From Gemmobacter lanyuensis (lineage in GTDB: Bacteria > Pseudomonadota > Alphaproteobacteria > Rhodobacterales > Rhodobacteraceae), in assembly GCF_014652355.1 (NCBI RefSeq), contig NZ_BMYQ01000013.1, positions 1-64,000 on the forward strand: 64,000 bases of DNA, read 5' to 3'. Both the position numbers and the translations under genes were made by a program. The notes beneath the pieces were generated by a model. That model did not search any database and had not been told where the DNA came from. It worked only from the letters and a program-made list of their open reading frames with translations. This document shows positions 1 to 9,879 of the stretch, one piece after another. Numbering within the stretch: position 1 is the first letter of the stretch; each line of letters opens with the position of its first letter.

Positions 1-70
1 CCAGGTCGCAGACTACGGCCTCGTCGCAGACCTCTTCGCCGCCGTCCCGGAACTCACCGCAAAACTGTGA
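1..70 (+). CDS. etfA: Electron transfer flavoprotein subunit alpha, C-terminal end only (partial)
   Basis: The frame open from base 2 to the TGA at 68-70 gives 22 residues reading VADYGLVADLF...VPELT. This is the characteristic C-terminus of EtfA, the FAD-binding subunit that passes electrons from acyl-CoA dehydrogenases to ETF:ubiquinone oxidoreductase. The rest of the gene lies outside the window. It is functionally linked to the isovaleryl-CoA dehydrogenase at 24783, which would need ETF as acceptor, but there is no physical operon link. The call depends on a short but distinctive motif. Confidence 0.75.
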   Translation, partial: QVADYGLVADLFAAVPELTAKL

Positions 71-132
71 CCGCAGAGCGCCCGCACAGGCGCATGGAAC
101 GGGGGGAGGCCACAGCTCCGCCCCACAAAAGA

Positions 133-164
133 CGCGGCCGCCGAGGACTTGCCCGGCGGCCGCG
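133..164. terminator. GC-rich hairpin between convergent etfA and lysR
   Basis: A perfect inverted repeat (arms 133-142 and 155-164) lies between the convergent etfA and LysR genes. Read on the minus strand the stem is followed by TCTTTTG, a short U-tract, so it most plausibly terminates the LysR transcript; it could also serve etfA from the other side. The rest of 71-327 shows no recognisable gene. Confidence 0.5.
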
Positions 165-327
165 CTTCCAAATAGCTCGGCTGAAAACGCCGCAGCGGTG
201 CCAATTCATGGTCGTCCCTGTGGCGCCGACATCTGGCGCCTCACACCGGGCTGAGCGGTTCAATCCAGTGTTTCAAACTGGCGCGGTGGTTCCGTGGCGA
301 AAAACGTCCGCACCGAAAGGGGCCAAT

Positions 328-1200
328 TCAGCCAGGAAGCACATCTTTCAGAAGCGGGTTCGGGAAACGCCGCTCGCGGGTGACCGCGAAAAAGGTTTCC
401 AGAATGCCATCCAGTCGGCTCGCCTCGACCAGCGCCCCCGACAAAAGCTCGTCCCGCACGACGATTGGTGGAATGATGGCCAGGCCTGCATCCGCACGGG
501 CCAAGAGGCGGATCATCGCCATGTCATCAACCTCGGCCGCGTAATTCGGGGCCACTTGCAGCCGGGCGGCCATCGCATCAAACGCGGCCCGCAGGCCGGT
601 CGCCCGTGTCGGCACGACCAGCGGCTGTGTCGCCAGCAGATCCCGTAGCGGCACGGGGGCAGGCCCGACCCGACCCGGCGTTCCGATCAGACTTACGGGT
701 TGTTCATCCAGCCGATGGATGAGCCAATGGCTTGTGGCATCGCGTGCCGGGGCAACGTTTGTCAGGATCACGTCGAGGGCCAGCGCCTCGAGCCCGCGCA
801 ACAATTCCTCTTGCGAACCAGAGATCAGAACGACTTCAACATCTGCCCGGCCAAGGAGCGGCCGCAGGAACTGAAACTGAAAATTGCGCGACAGGGTCGC
901 CAGCGCCCCCACACGGAGCGCACGGCGCGACCGGCCCGTTTCCCGCAGCGTGGCGGTCAGGTCATCCACCGTGCGAAAGATTGCCTCGGCATGGTCAAGC
1001 GCGATGCGCCCTGCCTCGGTCAGCACCAGCCCGCGCCCGCGGCGTTCAAAGAGATCCTGACCAAGCGAGGCCTCGAGCGCGCGCAGTTGGGTCGACAGCG
1101 CGGATTGCGACAGGTTCAGCCCGCGTGCAGCCCCTGTCAGCGTTCCATCGCTGGCGATGGCCCGAAACAGACGCAGGTGGTGCAGGTTTAACTGGGCCAT
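328..1200 (-). CDS. LysR-family transcriptional regulator, divergent from dabBA
   Basis: A 290-residue LysR-type regulator. The N-terminal winged helix-turn-helix (about residues 3-62, with LRLFRAIASDGTLTGAARGLNLSQSALS) is standard, and residues 90-285 form the periplasmic-binding-like effector domain. It is transcribed away from dabB with a 97-base gap, the usual layout of a LysR protein controlling its neighbour. In autotrophs LysR proteins of the CbbR/CcmR type regulate carbon-concentration genes, so control of the dab pair is a reasonable inference. The effector is not predictable from sequence. Confidence 0.85.
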   Translation of the reverse strand: MAQLNLHHLRLFRAIASDGTLTGAARGLNLSQSALSTQLRALEASLGQDLFERRGRGLVLTEAGRIALDHAEAIFRTVDDLTATLRETGRSRRALRVGALATLSRNFQFQFLRPLLGRADVEVVLISGSQEELLRGLEALALDVILTNVAPARDATSHWLIHRLDEQPVSLIGTPGRVGPAPVPLRDLLATQPLVVPTRATGLRAAFDAMAARLQVAPNYAAEVDDMAMIRLLARADAGLAIIPPIVVRDELLSGALVEASRLDGILETFFAVTRERRFPNPLLKDVLPG

Positions 1201-1223
1201 TGTTCATCATATAGAACGATTTA

Positions 1224-1236
1224 ACATAATATATGT
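1224..1236. promoter_or_regulatory. Short palindrome in the lysR-dabB divergent promoter
   Basis: ACATA-N3-TATGT lies in a very A+T-rich patch (about 1201-1245) inside otherwise GC-rich DNA, between the divergent lysR and dabB starts. LysR boxes are interrupted palindromes of this kind, so this is the best candidate binding site. Confidence 0.35.
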
Positions 1237-1297
1237 AATTTTATGAATTTCGCGCAAGCGCTAGATCGCAGTCAATCAACCAGAGACGGAGACTGTG

Positions 1298-2842
1298 ATG
1301 ACAGCCTTGGCCTTACCCTTTCTGGCCCCCCTCATTCTGCTTGTCGCAGCTTTGCCGTTCCTCCTGCGATCAGGGCGGCGCCCCGGTGCGATGACCCAGT
1401 CGGCGGAACTTGCGACGTTGGGTGCGCTGGCGATGGCGCTGGCGGGGCCTGTGCAATTCTGGTCGATGGGCCCGCTGGCCCTGAGGCTGGAAGGTCTTCC
1501 ACTTTTGCGGCTTGACGCGATCAGCGTGACCCTGGCGACCCTTGTGTCCTTTGTCGGTTGGATCGTGGTGCGGTATGCCGGGCGCTATCTGGACGGCGAG
1601 GCCCGCGAGGGACGCTTTCACGCGCTCACACTGGCGGCGGTTGCTGCCGTGCTGGTGTTGATCCAGGCGGCAAGCCTGCCGGTGCTGGTCGTGGCGTTTT
1701 TTGCCACCGGGCAGATCCTGCGGCAGTTGCTGTTGTTCTATCCGGATCGCCCCGAGGCGCGGCGGGCGGCTGCAAAATTCATTCGCGTGTGGCTGGGGGG
1801 CGACGTCGCGCTGGCCGTTGCCATGGGCCTCTTGTGGCACAGCTTCGGAACGACCGAGATCGCCACGCTGGTGGCTGCGTCCGCGCTCGATGCCCCGGCC
1901 CAGCTGGCGGTGGCCCTGATCGTTCTGGCTGCGGCCCTGAAAACAGCGGCCTTTCCGCTGCATGGCTGGCTTACAGAGGTGATGGAGGCACCTACACCTG
2001 TGTCCGCCCTTTTGCATGCCGGGATCATCAATTCGGGCGGCGTGCTGCTCATCACCCTTTCGGGCCTTGTGCAGCACAGCGCCGGGGCGATGGCGGCGCT
2101 GGTGGTTCTTGGAGGTTTCACCGCGTTGTTCGGGGCGCTGGTGATGCTGACGCAAAGTGCCGTGAAAACGGCTTTGGCCTGGTCCACCGTCGCGCAGATG
2201 GGTTTCATGCTGCTGCAATGCGGGCTGGGCCTGTGGGCGCTCGCGCTTTTGCACATCGTTGCCCATTCGCTTTACAAGGCGCATGCCTTCCTGTCTTCGG
2301 GCGGTGCGGTCCGGGCTGTGAATGCGCTGCGCAAGCCGGGACCGGTGGCTGTACCCGACCTGGCCGCCGTGGCGCGGTCTTTCGGACTGGCGCTGATGCT
2401 CTATCTTGCCGTGGCGGCGGCGTTCACCCTGCTGGTCGGGGACAAATCGCCTCAGGCGCTGGCCCTTGGGACGATGCTTATCTTCGGCGTCTCTTACCTG
2501 ATCGCACAGGGCCTTGCCGATGCGGCGCCCGGCCCCCTGACCCGTCGGACGGTCGCCGCCTCACTCGCGGCCGCGCTGGCCTACTTCAGCTTTCAGGTCG
2601 TGGCGCAGTGGATCTGGGGGCCTGCCCTGCCCGCAGTGCCTGAAACTGGCCCGCTGGAATGGGCGCTGATCGTGCTGGCCGTCTTGTCTTTCGGGCTGGT
2701 GGCCTTTGCACAGGCACTTTTCCCGCTGTGGGCGCATCATCCCGCAACGGCGGGGCTTCGGGTGCATCTGGCAAACGGACTTTACCTCAACGCGCTTCTG
2801 GACCGCATGATCGGCGGCTTCCGGACATCCCCCAAATCCTGA
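1298..2842 (+). CDS. dabB: DabB-type membrane subunit (NuoL/MrpA-like) of an inorganic carbon transporter
   Basis: A 514-residue polytopic membrane protein of the proton-conducting NuoL/ND5/MrpA family. It carries the family core [24 protein letters not shown] near residues 225-248 and [13 protein letters not shown] near 295. It is shorter than NuoL (about 600+) and stands alone with a DUF2309 partner, which identifies it as DabB rather than a complex I subunit. In the DAB system it couples ion flow to carbonic-anhydrase-like DabA to trap CO2 as bicarbonate. The ATG at 1298 is preferred over the GTG at 1295 because GGAG at 1288-1291 then has a normal 6-base spacing. dabA follows after 11 bases. 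Confidence 0.88.
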   Translation: MTALALPFLAPLILLVAALPFLLRSGRRPGAMTQSAELATLGALAMALAGPVQFWSMGPLALRLEGLPLLRLDAISVTLATLVSFVGWIVVRYAGRYLDGEAREGRFHALTLAAVAAVLVLIQAASLPVLVVAFFATGQILRQLLLFYPDRPEARRAAAKFIRVWLGGDVALAVAMGLLWHSFGTTEIATLVAASALDAPAQLAVALIVLAAALKTAAFPLHGWLTEVMEAPTPVSALLHAGIINSGGVLLITLSGLVQHSAGAMAALVVLGGFTALFGALVMLTQSAVKTALAWSTVAQMGFMLLQCGLGLWALALLHIVAHSLYKAHAFLSSGGAVRAVNALRKPGPVAVPDLAAVARSFGLALMLYLAVAAAFTLLVGDKSPQALALGTMLIFGVSYLIAQGLADAAPGPLTRRTVAASLAAALAYFSFQVVAQWIWGPALPAVPETGPLEWALIVLAVLSFGLVAFAQALFPLWAHHPATAGLRVHLANGLYLNALLDRMIGGFRTSPKS

Positions 2843-2853
2843 CGGAGGCCCCG

Positions 2854-5238
2854 ATGTTCCTCAAGCATAGCCAGATTGCCCCTTCCATTGTATCGCGCCT
2901 TTTGCAGGCGGCCGAGGCCGCAGCGCGGGCCATTCCACCCGCCTTCCCGCTGGACGCGACCGTTGCGGTGAACCCCTTTCTTGGCCAGACGGGCGAGGAT
3001 CTGGCCCAGGCTTCGGCAAGGCTGGCGCGGGTGGCCGGGGTGCGGCTTACCCAACCTCGGACCGAGCTTGTCGCCAAGGTGCTGCGCGGCGAGATCACGG
3101 ATGATGATCTGGCCGCCGCACTGATCGCCTCGCCCGCTGCGGTAAAGCCGCGCGATCTGGCGTGGCTCAAGGCGCGGATGCATAGCCCGGTTGCGGAGCC
3201 TCAGGCCCTGCCGACCGTGGCTGAACTTGCCGCAGATGCCACGGGCATCGATTGGCCGGCCGTCATTACGCGCAGCTTCGGCCTTTGGGCCGGCGGGTTC
3301 TTCGATCGGGGTCAGGCACTTTGGACACCGCGGCCGGGCCATGGAGCCTTTGCCGCCTGGCGGGAATGGGCGACCCATGACCTGACGCCGGAAATTGCGG
3401 GGCTGACCGGATTTTCTGCACATGTCGCCGAGGCCCCGGATACTTCGGAACGCGCCCTGCTGCGCGCGGCGGAACGGCTTGGCCTACCGCCCGAAGCCGC
3501 CGAAACGGCCTTCCATCGGCTGCTGGTTGATCTCGGTGGCTGGCCCATGCACGCCCGGTGGCTATTGTGGCAGGCCGAGTTGAAAGGCGAAACCGAAACG
3601 ACGCTGACCGACCTGCTGGCCATACGCCTGATCTGGGAAGAGGCGCTGCTGGCCCATATCCCGCAGATTGCCGACGCTTGGCAGGCGGCGGTCGCAGCAC
3701 ATGCTGCCCCCGTCTTTGCCACGGCCGACGACGCCTTGGATGCCGTCTTGCAGGATGCGGCGGAACGCGCGCATCAGCGCAGGCTTGCCTCGCTACTTTC
3801 GGGTCCGATACAGCGGACGGGCCGCGCCAGACTTCAGGCCGCATTTTGTATCGACGTGCGTTCCGAAGTGCTGCGGCGCGCATTGGAGGCACAGGATGAA
3901 GCGGTTGAAACCCTTGGATTTGCCGGGTTTTTCGGACTTCCACTTGCCCATCGGCCGGAAGGCACGGACGAAATCCAGGCCCATCTTCCTGCACTTTTGG
4001 TGCCAAAGCTCACATCCACCAGCCACAAGGATCACGATCAGGAAACCGCAAATCGCATCAGGGCCCGCGCGGCGCGCGCCTGGGGGCGGTTCCGGCAGGC
4101 AGCCGTTTCGTCATTCGCCTTCGTCGAAGCCGCCGGCCCCATGTATGGTGGCAAGCTGATCCGCGATGCGCTCGGGCTGGGGAACGCCGGGTTTGCGTCC
4201 GGGCCGCTGCCGCGGATCGAAGGGGGGCTGACCGCCGCGCAAAAGGCACAAACCGCTGCCGCGGTGCTGCGCGCCATGAGCCTGACCCGGGATTACGCCC
4301 GGCTTGTCCTGTTGATCGGGCATGGCGCCCAGCTTACGAATAACCCGCATGAAAGCGCCTATCATTGCGGAGCCTGCTGCGGCCAGACCGGTGAGGTTTC
4401 GTCGCGGCTTCTTGCAGCGCTGCTCAATGATCCCGAAACACGTGCAGGGCTTGCGGACCAAGGGATCGAACTGCCGGAGGACACGCTTTTTGTGGCGGGT
4501 CTGCATGATACGGTGACGGACCGGGTGGTGCTTTACCACGACAACACGGCACCGGGGCATGCGGCGGATGTAAAGCAGGCCCATGCATGGCTTGAGGCCG
4601 CGGCACGGCTTGCACGGGCCGAACGCGCGCAACGCCTGCCGGGCGCTACGGCAGAGGGGCTGGCGAAACGCGCCCGTGACTGGGCTGAGGTTCGCCCGGA
4701 ATGGGGCCTTGCGGGATGTGCGGCCTTCATCGCCGCGCCACGCAGTGTCACTGCGGGCCGCAACCTGCAGGGCCGCGCCTTCCTGCACAGCTATGACTGG
4801 GGCATGGACAAGGGCTTTGCCACGCTCGAACTCATCCTGACCGCGCCGGTCGTGGTCGCAAGCTGGATCAGCCTGCAATATTACGGATCAACCGTGGCGC
4901 CCCGGCTGTTCGGGGGCGGCAACAAGCTGATCCACAATGTGGTAGGCGGCATCGGTGTTGTCGAGGGGAATGGCGGTCTTTTGCGCCCCGGCCTGCCGCT
5001 GCAATCGGTTCATGATGGCGAAAGGCCCGCGCATGAGGCGTTGCGCCTGTCCGTGATGATCGAGGCGCCGGTCGAGCCGATCACCGAGATCCTCCGCCGG
5101 CATGATGCAGTCCGGCAATTGTTCGACAACGGCTGGCTTCACCTCTTCGCGTTGCAGGACGGTCGGGTCACGGCCCGCTACCAGCGCGGACTGCGTTGGG
5201 AGGCGGGGTCTTTGGCGACCGGCCTGCAGGTCGATTGA
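2854..5238 (+). CDS. dabA: DabA: beta-carbonic-anhydrase-like subunit of inorganic carbon transporter (DUF2309)
   Basis: A 794-residue DUF2309 protein. The start at 2854 ([10 protein letters not shown]) follows dabB directly; the open frame runs further upstream but overlaps dabB. The zinc-site pattern of DabA is present: C332 and D334 in FCIDVRSE, H490 in LIGHG, and C505 in YHCGACCG, with the 2-residue and 15-residue spacings known for DabA. With DabB it forms a cytoplasmic-face complex that converts CO2 to bicarbonate in an energy-dependent way. No RuBisCO or other Calvin-cycle gene is in the window, so the role could be autotrophic or anaplerotic (bicarbonate supply for carboxylases such as the methylcrotonyl-CoA carboxylase encoded here). 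Confidence 0.92.
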   Translation: MFLKHSQIAPSIVSRLLQAAEAAARAIPPAFPLDATVAVNPFLGQTGEDLAQASARLARVAGVRLTQPRTELVAKVLRGEITDDDLAAALIASPAAVKPRDLAWLKARMHSPVAEPQALPTVAELAADATGIDWPAVITRSFGLWAGGFFDRGQALWTPRPGHGAFAAWREWATHDLTPEIAGLTGFSAHVAEAPDTSERALLRAAERLGLPPEAAETAFHRLLVDLGGWPMHARWLLWQAELKGETETTLTDLLAIRLIWEEALLAHIPQIADAWQAAVAAHAAPVFATADDALDAVLQDAAERAHQRRLASLLSGPIQRTGRARLQAAFCIDVRSEVLRRALEAQDEAVETLGFAGFFGLPLAHRPEGTDEIQAHLPALLVPKLTSTSHKDHDQETANRIRARAARAWGRFRQAAVSSFAFVEAAGPMYGGKLIRDALGLGNAGFASGPLPRIEGGLTAAQKAQTAAAVLRAMSLTRDYARLVLLIGHGAQLTNNPHESAYHCGACCGQTGEVSSRLLAALLNDPETRAGLADQGIELPEDTLFVAGLHDTVTDRVVLYHDNTAPGHAADVKQAHAWLEAAARLARAERAQRLPGATAEGLAKRARDWAEVRPEWGLAGCAAFIAAPRSVTAGRNLQGRAFLHSYDWGMDKGFATLELILTAPVVVASWISLQYYGSTVAPRLFGGGNKLIHNVVGGIGVVEGNGGLLRPGLPLQSVHDGERPAHEALRLSVMIEAPVEPITEILRRHDAVRQLFDNGWLHLFALQDGRVTARYQRGLRWEAGSLATGLQVD

Positions 5239-5245
5239 TTAATCG

Positions 5246-5267
5246 GGGGGGGCCCAAGGGCCCCCCC
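5246..5267. terminator. G/C hairpin between convergent dabA and RTX gene
   Basis: A run of G then CCC-AA-GGG then a run of C folds into a strong hairpin a few bases after the dabA stop and before the end of the convergent exoprotein gene. There is no U-tract on the plus strand, so it may act as a bidirectional roadblock or mRNA 3' end. Confidence 0.4.
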
Positions 5268-5329
5268 GCGCAGGGACGAACGGCAGCGGCACCGGGGGCA
5301 TGCCGTCTCTGCAATCCCCGACCGCGGGA

Positions 5330-7798
5330 TTAGAGCACGAAGTCCGTCGCATCGATGTGGATGGCGAGGGTGTTTTGCAGGAACACCTCGAATTCTGCCG
5401 TGGCAACATTGCCATCCGTATCCACCTGAACCCGCACGCCCGTCGTCCGCGCATCCGACCAAGTGTCATAGAAAACCGAGAAGGCCATCAACCCTGCGGA
5501 CGACAGGCCCAGCGTTCCAGCGTGGAGAGCCGAGAAATCCAGCGTGTCATGGTTCGCCCCGGTAACAGTGCCGGTCGCATCGAAATCGGTGATGGTATCG
5601 CCCGTATCCCGTGTCGAGAGGAAAACAAAAACATCGTTTCCACTGCCGCCGGTCAAAAGATCGGCGCCATAGCCCCCCGAGATGCTTTCACTCTCAGCGC
5701 CCCCCAGAACGGTATCACGGCCCGATCCCCCGAAGACAAGATCGATCCCCGCGCCGCCATTGAGCCGGTCATGGCCGGACCCGCCCCACAGCGTATCGTT
5801 GCCAGCCCCTCCCTCCAGCACGTCATCGCCTGCTTGCCCGAAGATCGAGTCATTGTCGTTGCCGCCGCGCAGATCATCGTTTCCGCCGTGACCGTACAGC
5901 GTATCGTTCCCCGCGTTGCCGCTGATCGTATTCCCCCCGGCGCTGCCATTGAGGGTATTCGGCCCGCTGCCGCCGCTGAAAATACCCGGGTTGGTGGCGG
6001 TGGCACCGCCCGCCCGGTCAAAATCATTCGGGTCCGGGTCCGCCCCGGCATATTCGCCGGGCGAGGTTGCAAATTGGCGATCCGTTTCTCCGCCAATGGT
6101 AATCACCACCTCTTGCACGGTGCTGGCACCCTGCTCATCGGTCACGGTCACACCGAAGGTTTCGCTCACTTGATCGCCCGCATTCAGCGCCTGAACCTCT
6201 GGCGCGGCGTTATTCAGGACATAAAGCCAATGGCCGTCCGCGCTGACATCGAAGCGGCCAAATGCGCCATCGGTTGATCCGCTGAAAATCAGCGTCGCGC
6301 CCGCGTCAACATCAGCGGCAATGACTTCCCCGGTTGCCGTGATCCGGCCGTCTTCCGTGACCGCACCAATTTGCGGATCCGAGAGAATTTCCGGCGCATC
6401 ATTGGTGCCGGAAATTCCGATCGCAACCCATTGCTGGGCGGTCCCACCGGCGCCATCGGACACAGTGACGACAAAGGATTCCGTGACTGACTGTGTTGCG
6501 CCAAGCGATTGAACCCCCGCATTGTCCAGATGATAGGTCCAGACCCCGGATTCATCATCCACCACAAAGCTGCCATAGGCGCCTTGGGCACTGCCGCTGA
6601 ACGCAAGAACTGTTCCCTGATCGACATCGGTGGCGATCACCTGGCCCATGGCGACCGGCACCAGGTCTTCGGCAACAGTGCCCCCTTGCGGGGCGGAGGT
6701 GATCTCGGGCGCGTCGTTGGTGCCGGTGACGGTTAACGTTACGGCCTGGCTCGCCGTCTCGCCAAATTCATCGGTCGCGAGGACGGTAAAGGTTTCGATC
6801 GCTGTCTGCCCTGCCGCAAGGTGCTGCGCCGCCGCGCGATCAAGCGCATAGGTCCAGAGTCCGGAGGCGGCATCCACGCTGAAGGCCCCAAAGGCCCCGT
6901 CCGTCGACCCGGTGAAGGACAGAACGGCACCAAGATCGACGTCTGATGCCGTCACCTGCCCCTGGGCGGTCATCAGGCCATCTTCGGCAAGTGCCGCTTC
7001 CTGTACGGCCGAGGTGATTTCGGGGGCATCATTTGTGCCTGTCACCCGAACCGTGATTGTCTGGGTCAGCACACCGCCCTTGCCGTCCGACAGGGTCACG
7101 GTGAACTGCTCGACCCGGGTTTCATTCTCGGCCAGCGCCTGTGCCGCCGTGTTGTTCAAACGATAGGTCCAGTCTACACGGCCTGCCGAGGCATCGACCT
7201 GTGCCAGAACCTCGCCGAGAGAAGACGGCTCTTGTGCCTCGACCGTGACAGAATGTTGGTCGTTACGATCCAGATCTTCAAAGAAGAAGGCACCGGAATC
7301 GCTGAAAGTTCGGTCCTCGGTCACCGTACCCGACAGGTCCGTCGCCGCAGACTGGACCAGAGTCGGGCCGTTGTTGCTGCCAATGAGATTGAAACTGACG
7401 CTCGTCCAGCTGAGCGTGCCATTGGCAAGCCGGATGGCGTAAGCGAAAGAATCGGCATAAACCTCACCGGCCCCCAAAGCGCGGGCGCCATTGGGGCCAA
7501 GAGCCGTGACTGTCAGCTGCACCTGGCCATCGGCGCGGATGGAAATTTCATTTCCCCGGGCAGTGCGATTGATCGCCCCGATTGCGTCCCGCGCAACCAG
7601 ATCCTGCATGGTCAGCGATTGGCCACCGGCACCATCATCCAGCGACCAAAGGGTCTTGGCCTTGCCGCCCAGATCATTGGCCATCACGTCCAGCACAAAC
7701 GAAACCGGATTGTCGCGTTCATTTTCCGAAAAGGAGAAAGTATCGCCCCTTGCCTGGGGCGCATTTGCAAACAGGTTCAAATTCGGGCTGGTCGCCAT
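5330..7798 (-). CDS. Secreted VCBS-repeat / RTX calcium-binding exoprotein
   Basis: An 822-residue acidic protein with no N-terminal signal peptide. Residues about 1-145 are unassigned. About 145-570 hold four VCBS/cadherin-like repeats of roughly 100 residues, joined by TGTNDAPEIT-type linkers. About 605-725 hold RTX nonapeptides of GGxGxDxLxG type that bind calcium in a parallel beta-roll. The C-terminus ends in FVL, typical of type I secretion signals. It is probably exported by a TolC-type system and may work in adhesion or biofilm. No type I transporter genes are nearby. AAGGAG precedes the ATG by 8 bases. The ligand is unknown. Confidence 0.85.
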   Translation of the reverse strand: MATSPNLNLFANAPQARGDTFSFSENERDNPVSFVLDVMANDLGGKAKTLWSLDDGAGGQSLTMQDLVARDAIGAINRTARGNEISIRADGQVQLTVTALGPNGARALGAGEVYADSFAYAIRLANGTLSWTSVSFNLIGSNNGPTLVQSAATDLSGTVTEDRTFSDSGAFFFEDLDRNDQHSVTVEAQEPSSLGEVLAQVDASAGRVDWTYRLNNTAAQALAENETRVEQFTVTLSDGKGGVLTQTITVRVTGTNDAPEITSAVQEAALAEDGLMTAQGQVTASDVDLGAVLSFTGSTDGAFGAFSVDAASGLWTYALDRAAAQHLAAGQTAIETFTVLATDEFGETASQAVTLTVTGTNDAPEITSAPQGGTVAEDLVPVAMGQVIATDVDQGTVLAFSGSAQGAYGSFVVDDESGVWTYHLDNAGVQSLGATQSVTESFVVTVSDGAGGTAQQWVAIGISGTNDAPEILSDPQIGAVTEDGRITATGEVIAADVDAGATLIFSGSTDGAFGRFDVSADGHWLYVLNNAAPEVQALNAGDQVSETFGVTVTDEQGASTVQEVVITIGGETDRQFATSPGEYAGADPDPNDFDRAGGATATNPGIFSGGSGPNTLNGSAGGNTISGNAGNDTLYGHGGNDDLRGGNDNDSIFGQAGDDVLEGGAGNDTLWGGSGHDRLNGGAGIDLVFGGSGRDTVLGGAESESISGGYGADLLTGGSGNDVFVFLSTRDTGDTITDFDATGTVTGANHDTLDFSALHAGTLGLSSAGLMAFSVFYDTWSDARTTGVRVQVDTDGNVATAEFEVFLQNTLAIHIDATDFVL
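5625..5980 (-). repeat. RTX nonapeptide repeat block
   Basis: About thirteen in-frame 27-base units encoding GGxGxD-type nonapeptides inside the exoprotein gene. Some units are degenerate, for example one reading AESESISGGYGAD. Confidence 0.75.
6085..7365 (-). repeat. Four tandem VCBS-domain repeats, about 300 bases each
   Basis: Four diverged coding repeats. The last three share DVDxGxxLxFSGSxxGAxGxF and WxYxLDN/LNN cores and TGTNDAPEI linkers; the first is more diverged. The similarity is mainly at protein level, so recent DNA duplication is not implied. Confidence 0.7.
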
Positions 7799-7931
7799 AC
7801 GGAGACTCCTTGCACGTCAAGCAGCAACGCACATCCGATGGACTGTAATTGCGGCAAAAGTATAATTAAAATTGATCTTTTGAATGTGCTGACGTCTCGC
7901 CCACCCGGCGCTCTGAATGTTTTTCGGCCGT

Positions 7932-8563
7932 TCAGGCCACCTGACCGGGGCGGCCCGAATTTTCGTTCTGGCGCGTCTCATCCCCGGCGGCGTTGATCGT
8001 GTTGATGATCAGAATCGCCAAGATCAGCGCCAAAGGCTGGTTGACCGTTGCAAACAGATGGCTGGACAGGCCGGAATCCAGAATGGCGTGATTGGTACCG
8101 CCCTTCGTTAAAGATCAATGGCCGTGCCGCCGCACCATTGCAAACCAGATGAAACGCATGACAGAGGGAACGATCATCGCCCCATCACATGTTCCGGCAC
8201 TGTGCAGCCGCGCGAAATCCGTGCCAGGAACAGGCAGACGAATGGCGCGAAGGCAATCCACCAAGCCGCGGTGATATCGTAAAGGCCGCTGGCAAATTGC
8301 GACACGCCGAAACCGATCGTGACGGCGGCGCTCAGCACGGTGGTGACCATGGCTGCAAGGGCAAGGCAGGTCGAAAGATAAAAGGCCATGACATAGATGT
8401 ACCATGTCCCGAAGAACCCCGTTCACCGCCGAAAGGCCGCGACCCAGATGATCGGCAGACGCACAATCAGCTTTGGGCCGATGGTGACAATCGTGTTGAA
8501 CCCCTCGCAGAATCCACTCCCGGCGGCACGGATCATCACATCGTTCCGTGGCGGCTTGGTCAT
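7932..8563 (-). pseudogene. Degenerate BCCT-family (betaine/choline/carnitine) transporter
   Basis: Reading down the minus strand, pieces of one BCCT transporter appear in order but with large internal losses. There is an N-terminus (TKPPRNDVMIRAAGSGF..GFNTIVTIG) from 8563, then an in-frame TGA at 8423-8425, then YIYVMAFYLSTCLALAAM. This is joined directly to TIGFGVSQFASGLYDIT, then to the signature AWWIAFAPFV..FLARISRG. A frameshift leads to GAMIVPSVMRFIWFAMV, and a last piece reads LDSGLSSHLFATVNQ...NTINAAGDE before a stop at 7932. An intact BCCT protein is over 500 residues; about 200 remain here, so it cannot be functional. A usable ribosome site (GAAGGTG) still precedes the old start. 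7799-7931 and 8564-8841 hold nothing else recognisable. Confidence 0.82.
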
Positions 8564-8841
8564 CGCGGCACCTTCCCTGCGATTGCGGCGGACCGCCCAG
8601 CCCCGCTTGGGAAATGACCGGATGCGGTGTGGCAAATAGGGGATCTAGGGACCAAGCGCTCCGCATAGCTTTTCAAATTCTGCATGTGCCGCAATGCAGA
8701 AAGACAAAATAGTATCAGCCGGGGCGTCGTGAAGTGGTAGCTCCTCCCGATTCTTTCGTGCATTTTGCAAGGGCAGGTCGTGATCCGGACGGAACGGCCC
8801 GCCCCACGGGGGAGACGTGGGTGCCTGAAGGGGAGAAGCGC

Positions 8842-9720
8842 ATGAAACCAGATCTTGAGGTCGTCCAGATCGGCCATGGCCAGTCCTTCAAGGCCTGGGA
8901 ACATGGCTATCCGTTCCATACCGTGCGCTGGCATTTCCACCCCGAGCTGGAGATCCATCAGGTCGTGGCCACCTCGGGCCATTACTACATCGGCGATTTC
9001 ATCGGAGAGTTCGATCCGGGCAATCTGGTGCTGACCGGGCCGAACCTGCCGCATAACTGGGTGTCGCATGTGGCGGAAGGCACGGTGATCCCGCTGCGGA
9101 ACCGCGTGCTGCAATTCCCCGAAGATCTGCTGGCCCGCATCGCCGAGCTTTTCCCCGAAACCGGGGGCTTTGATGCGCTGTTTGCGCTCAGCCGTCGGGG
9201 GGCGCTGTTTTCGGATGCCTGCAGCGCCGATTGCGCGCCGCTTCTGGCCGAGTTGATCCATGCCAAGGGGCCGCGGCGGGCAAGCCTGTTTCTGATGCTG
9301 CTGGCGCGGCTGGCCGAAGACAGCGGCGCCGTGGCGCTGTCTTCGGATACTTATCTGCCCGATCCTTCGGGTTTCATGTCGGCGGGCGTCAACAAGGCGC
9401 TGGCCTTTATCAACGACAACCTGACCGAGGATTTTGGCGAGGCGGATCTGGCCCAGACGGCGGGCATGTCGGCCTCGGGCTTTTCGCGCAGCTTCCGCAA
9501 GCATACGGGCATGGGCGTGGTGGAATATGTCAACCGCCTGCGGATCAATCTGGCCTGCCAGATGCTGATGAACGAACCCGAAAGCACCGTGACCGATATC
9601 TGTTACGCGGTCGGCTTCAACAATCTGTCGAATTTCAATCGGCAGTTCCTGCGCCGCAAGGGCATGCCGCCCAGCCGGTTCCGCGCGCTGCTGGAGGGCA
9701 ACCGCGCCTTCGCCGCCTGA
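8842..9720 (+). CDS. AraC-family transcriptional regulator of the ribitol locus
   Basis: A 292-residue regulator. The N-terminal half (about 15-105, HTVRWHFHPELEIHQVV...GDFIGEFDPGNLVLTGPNLPHNW) is a cupin-type sensor, and the C-terminal hundred residues carry two helix-turn-helices ending in the AraC signature FNNLSNFNRQFLRRKGMPPSRFR. The ATG at 8842 is chosen because GGGGAGAAG lies just upstream; the frame is open 36 codons further but those codons have no ribosome site. It precedes a sugar ABC transporter, dehydrogenase and kinase on the same strand, with a terminator in between, so it probably activates that operon in response to the polyol. Confidence 0.88.
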   Translation: MKPDLEVVQIGHGQSFKAWEHGYPFHTVRWHFHPELEIHQVVATSGHYYIGDFIGEFDPGNLVLTGPNLPHNWVSHVAEGTVIPLRNRVLQFPEDLLARIAELFPETGGFDALFALSRRGALFSDACSADCAPLLAELIHAKGPRRASLFLMLLARLAEDSGAVALSSDTYLPDPSGFMSAGVNKALAFINDNLTEDFGEADLAQTAGMSASGFSRSFRKHTGMGVVEYVNRLRINLACQMLMNEPESTVTDICYAVGFNNLSNFNRQFLRRKGMPPSRFRALLEGNRAFAA

Positions 9721-9743
9721 CCTGAACCACCTACCGCAACTCT

Positions 9744-9784
9744 GGCCGCGCCCGACCCACCGGTGCGCAGCGCGGCCTTTTGTT
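9744..9784 (+). terminator. Rho-independent terminator after the AraC gene
   Basis: An 8-bp GC stem (9744-9751 with 9770-9777), an 18-base loop and then TTTTGTTG, 23 bases after the AraC stop. It separates the regulator transcript from the transport operon. Confidence 0.7.
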
Positions 9785-9879
9785 GCCCGGCGACGGGCAA
9801 GACACAGCGCAACCGGGAAAAACCCGTCCTGTCCACCGACAGGGGAAAGAACCAGACTGACTGCAAGGGAGAGAGAGAA

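Noticed and set aside
1370-2284. Long minus-strand open frame inside dabB
   Set aside because: It is antisense to a well-supported gene, rich in Arg/Gln/His as expected of a GC-rich shadow frame, and has no ribosome site.
5625-5980. Tandem short DNA repeats that could suggest a CRISPR array
   Set aside because: The periodicity is 27 bases in frame and encodes GGxGxD nonapeptides; there are no unique spacers, so it is an RTX coding repeat.
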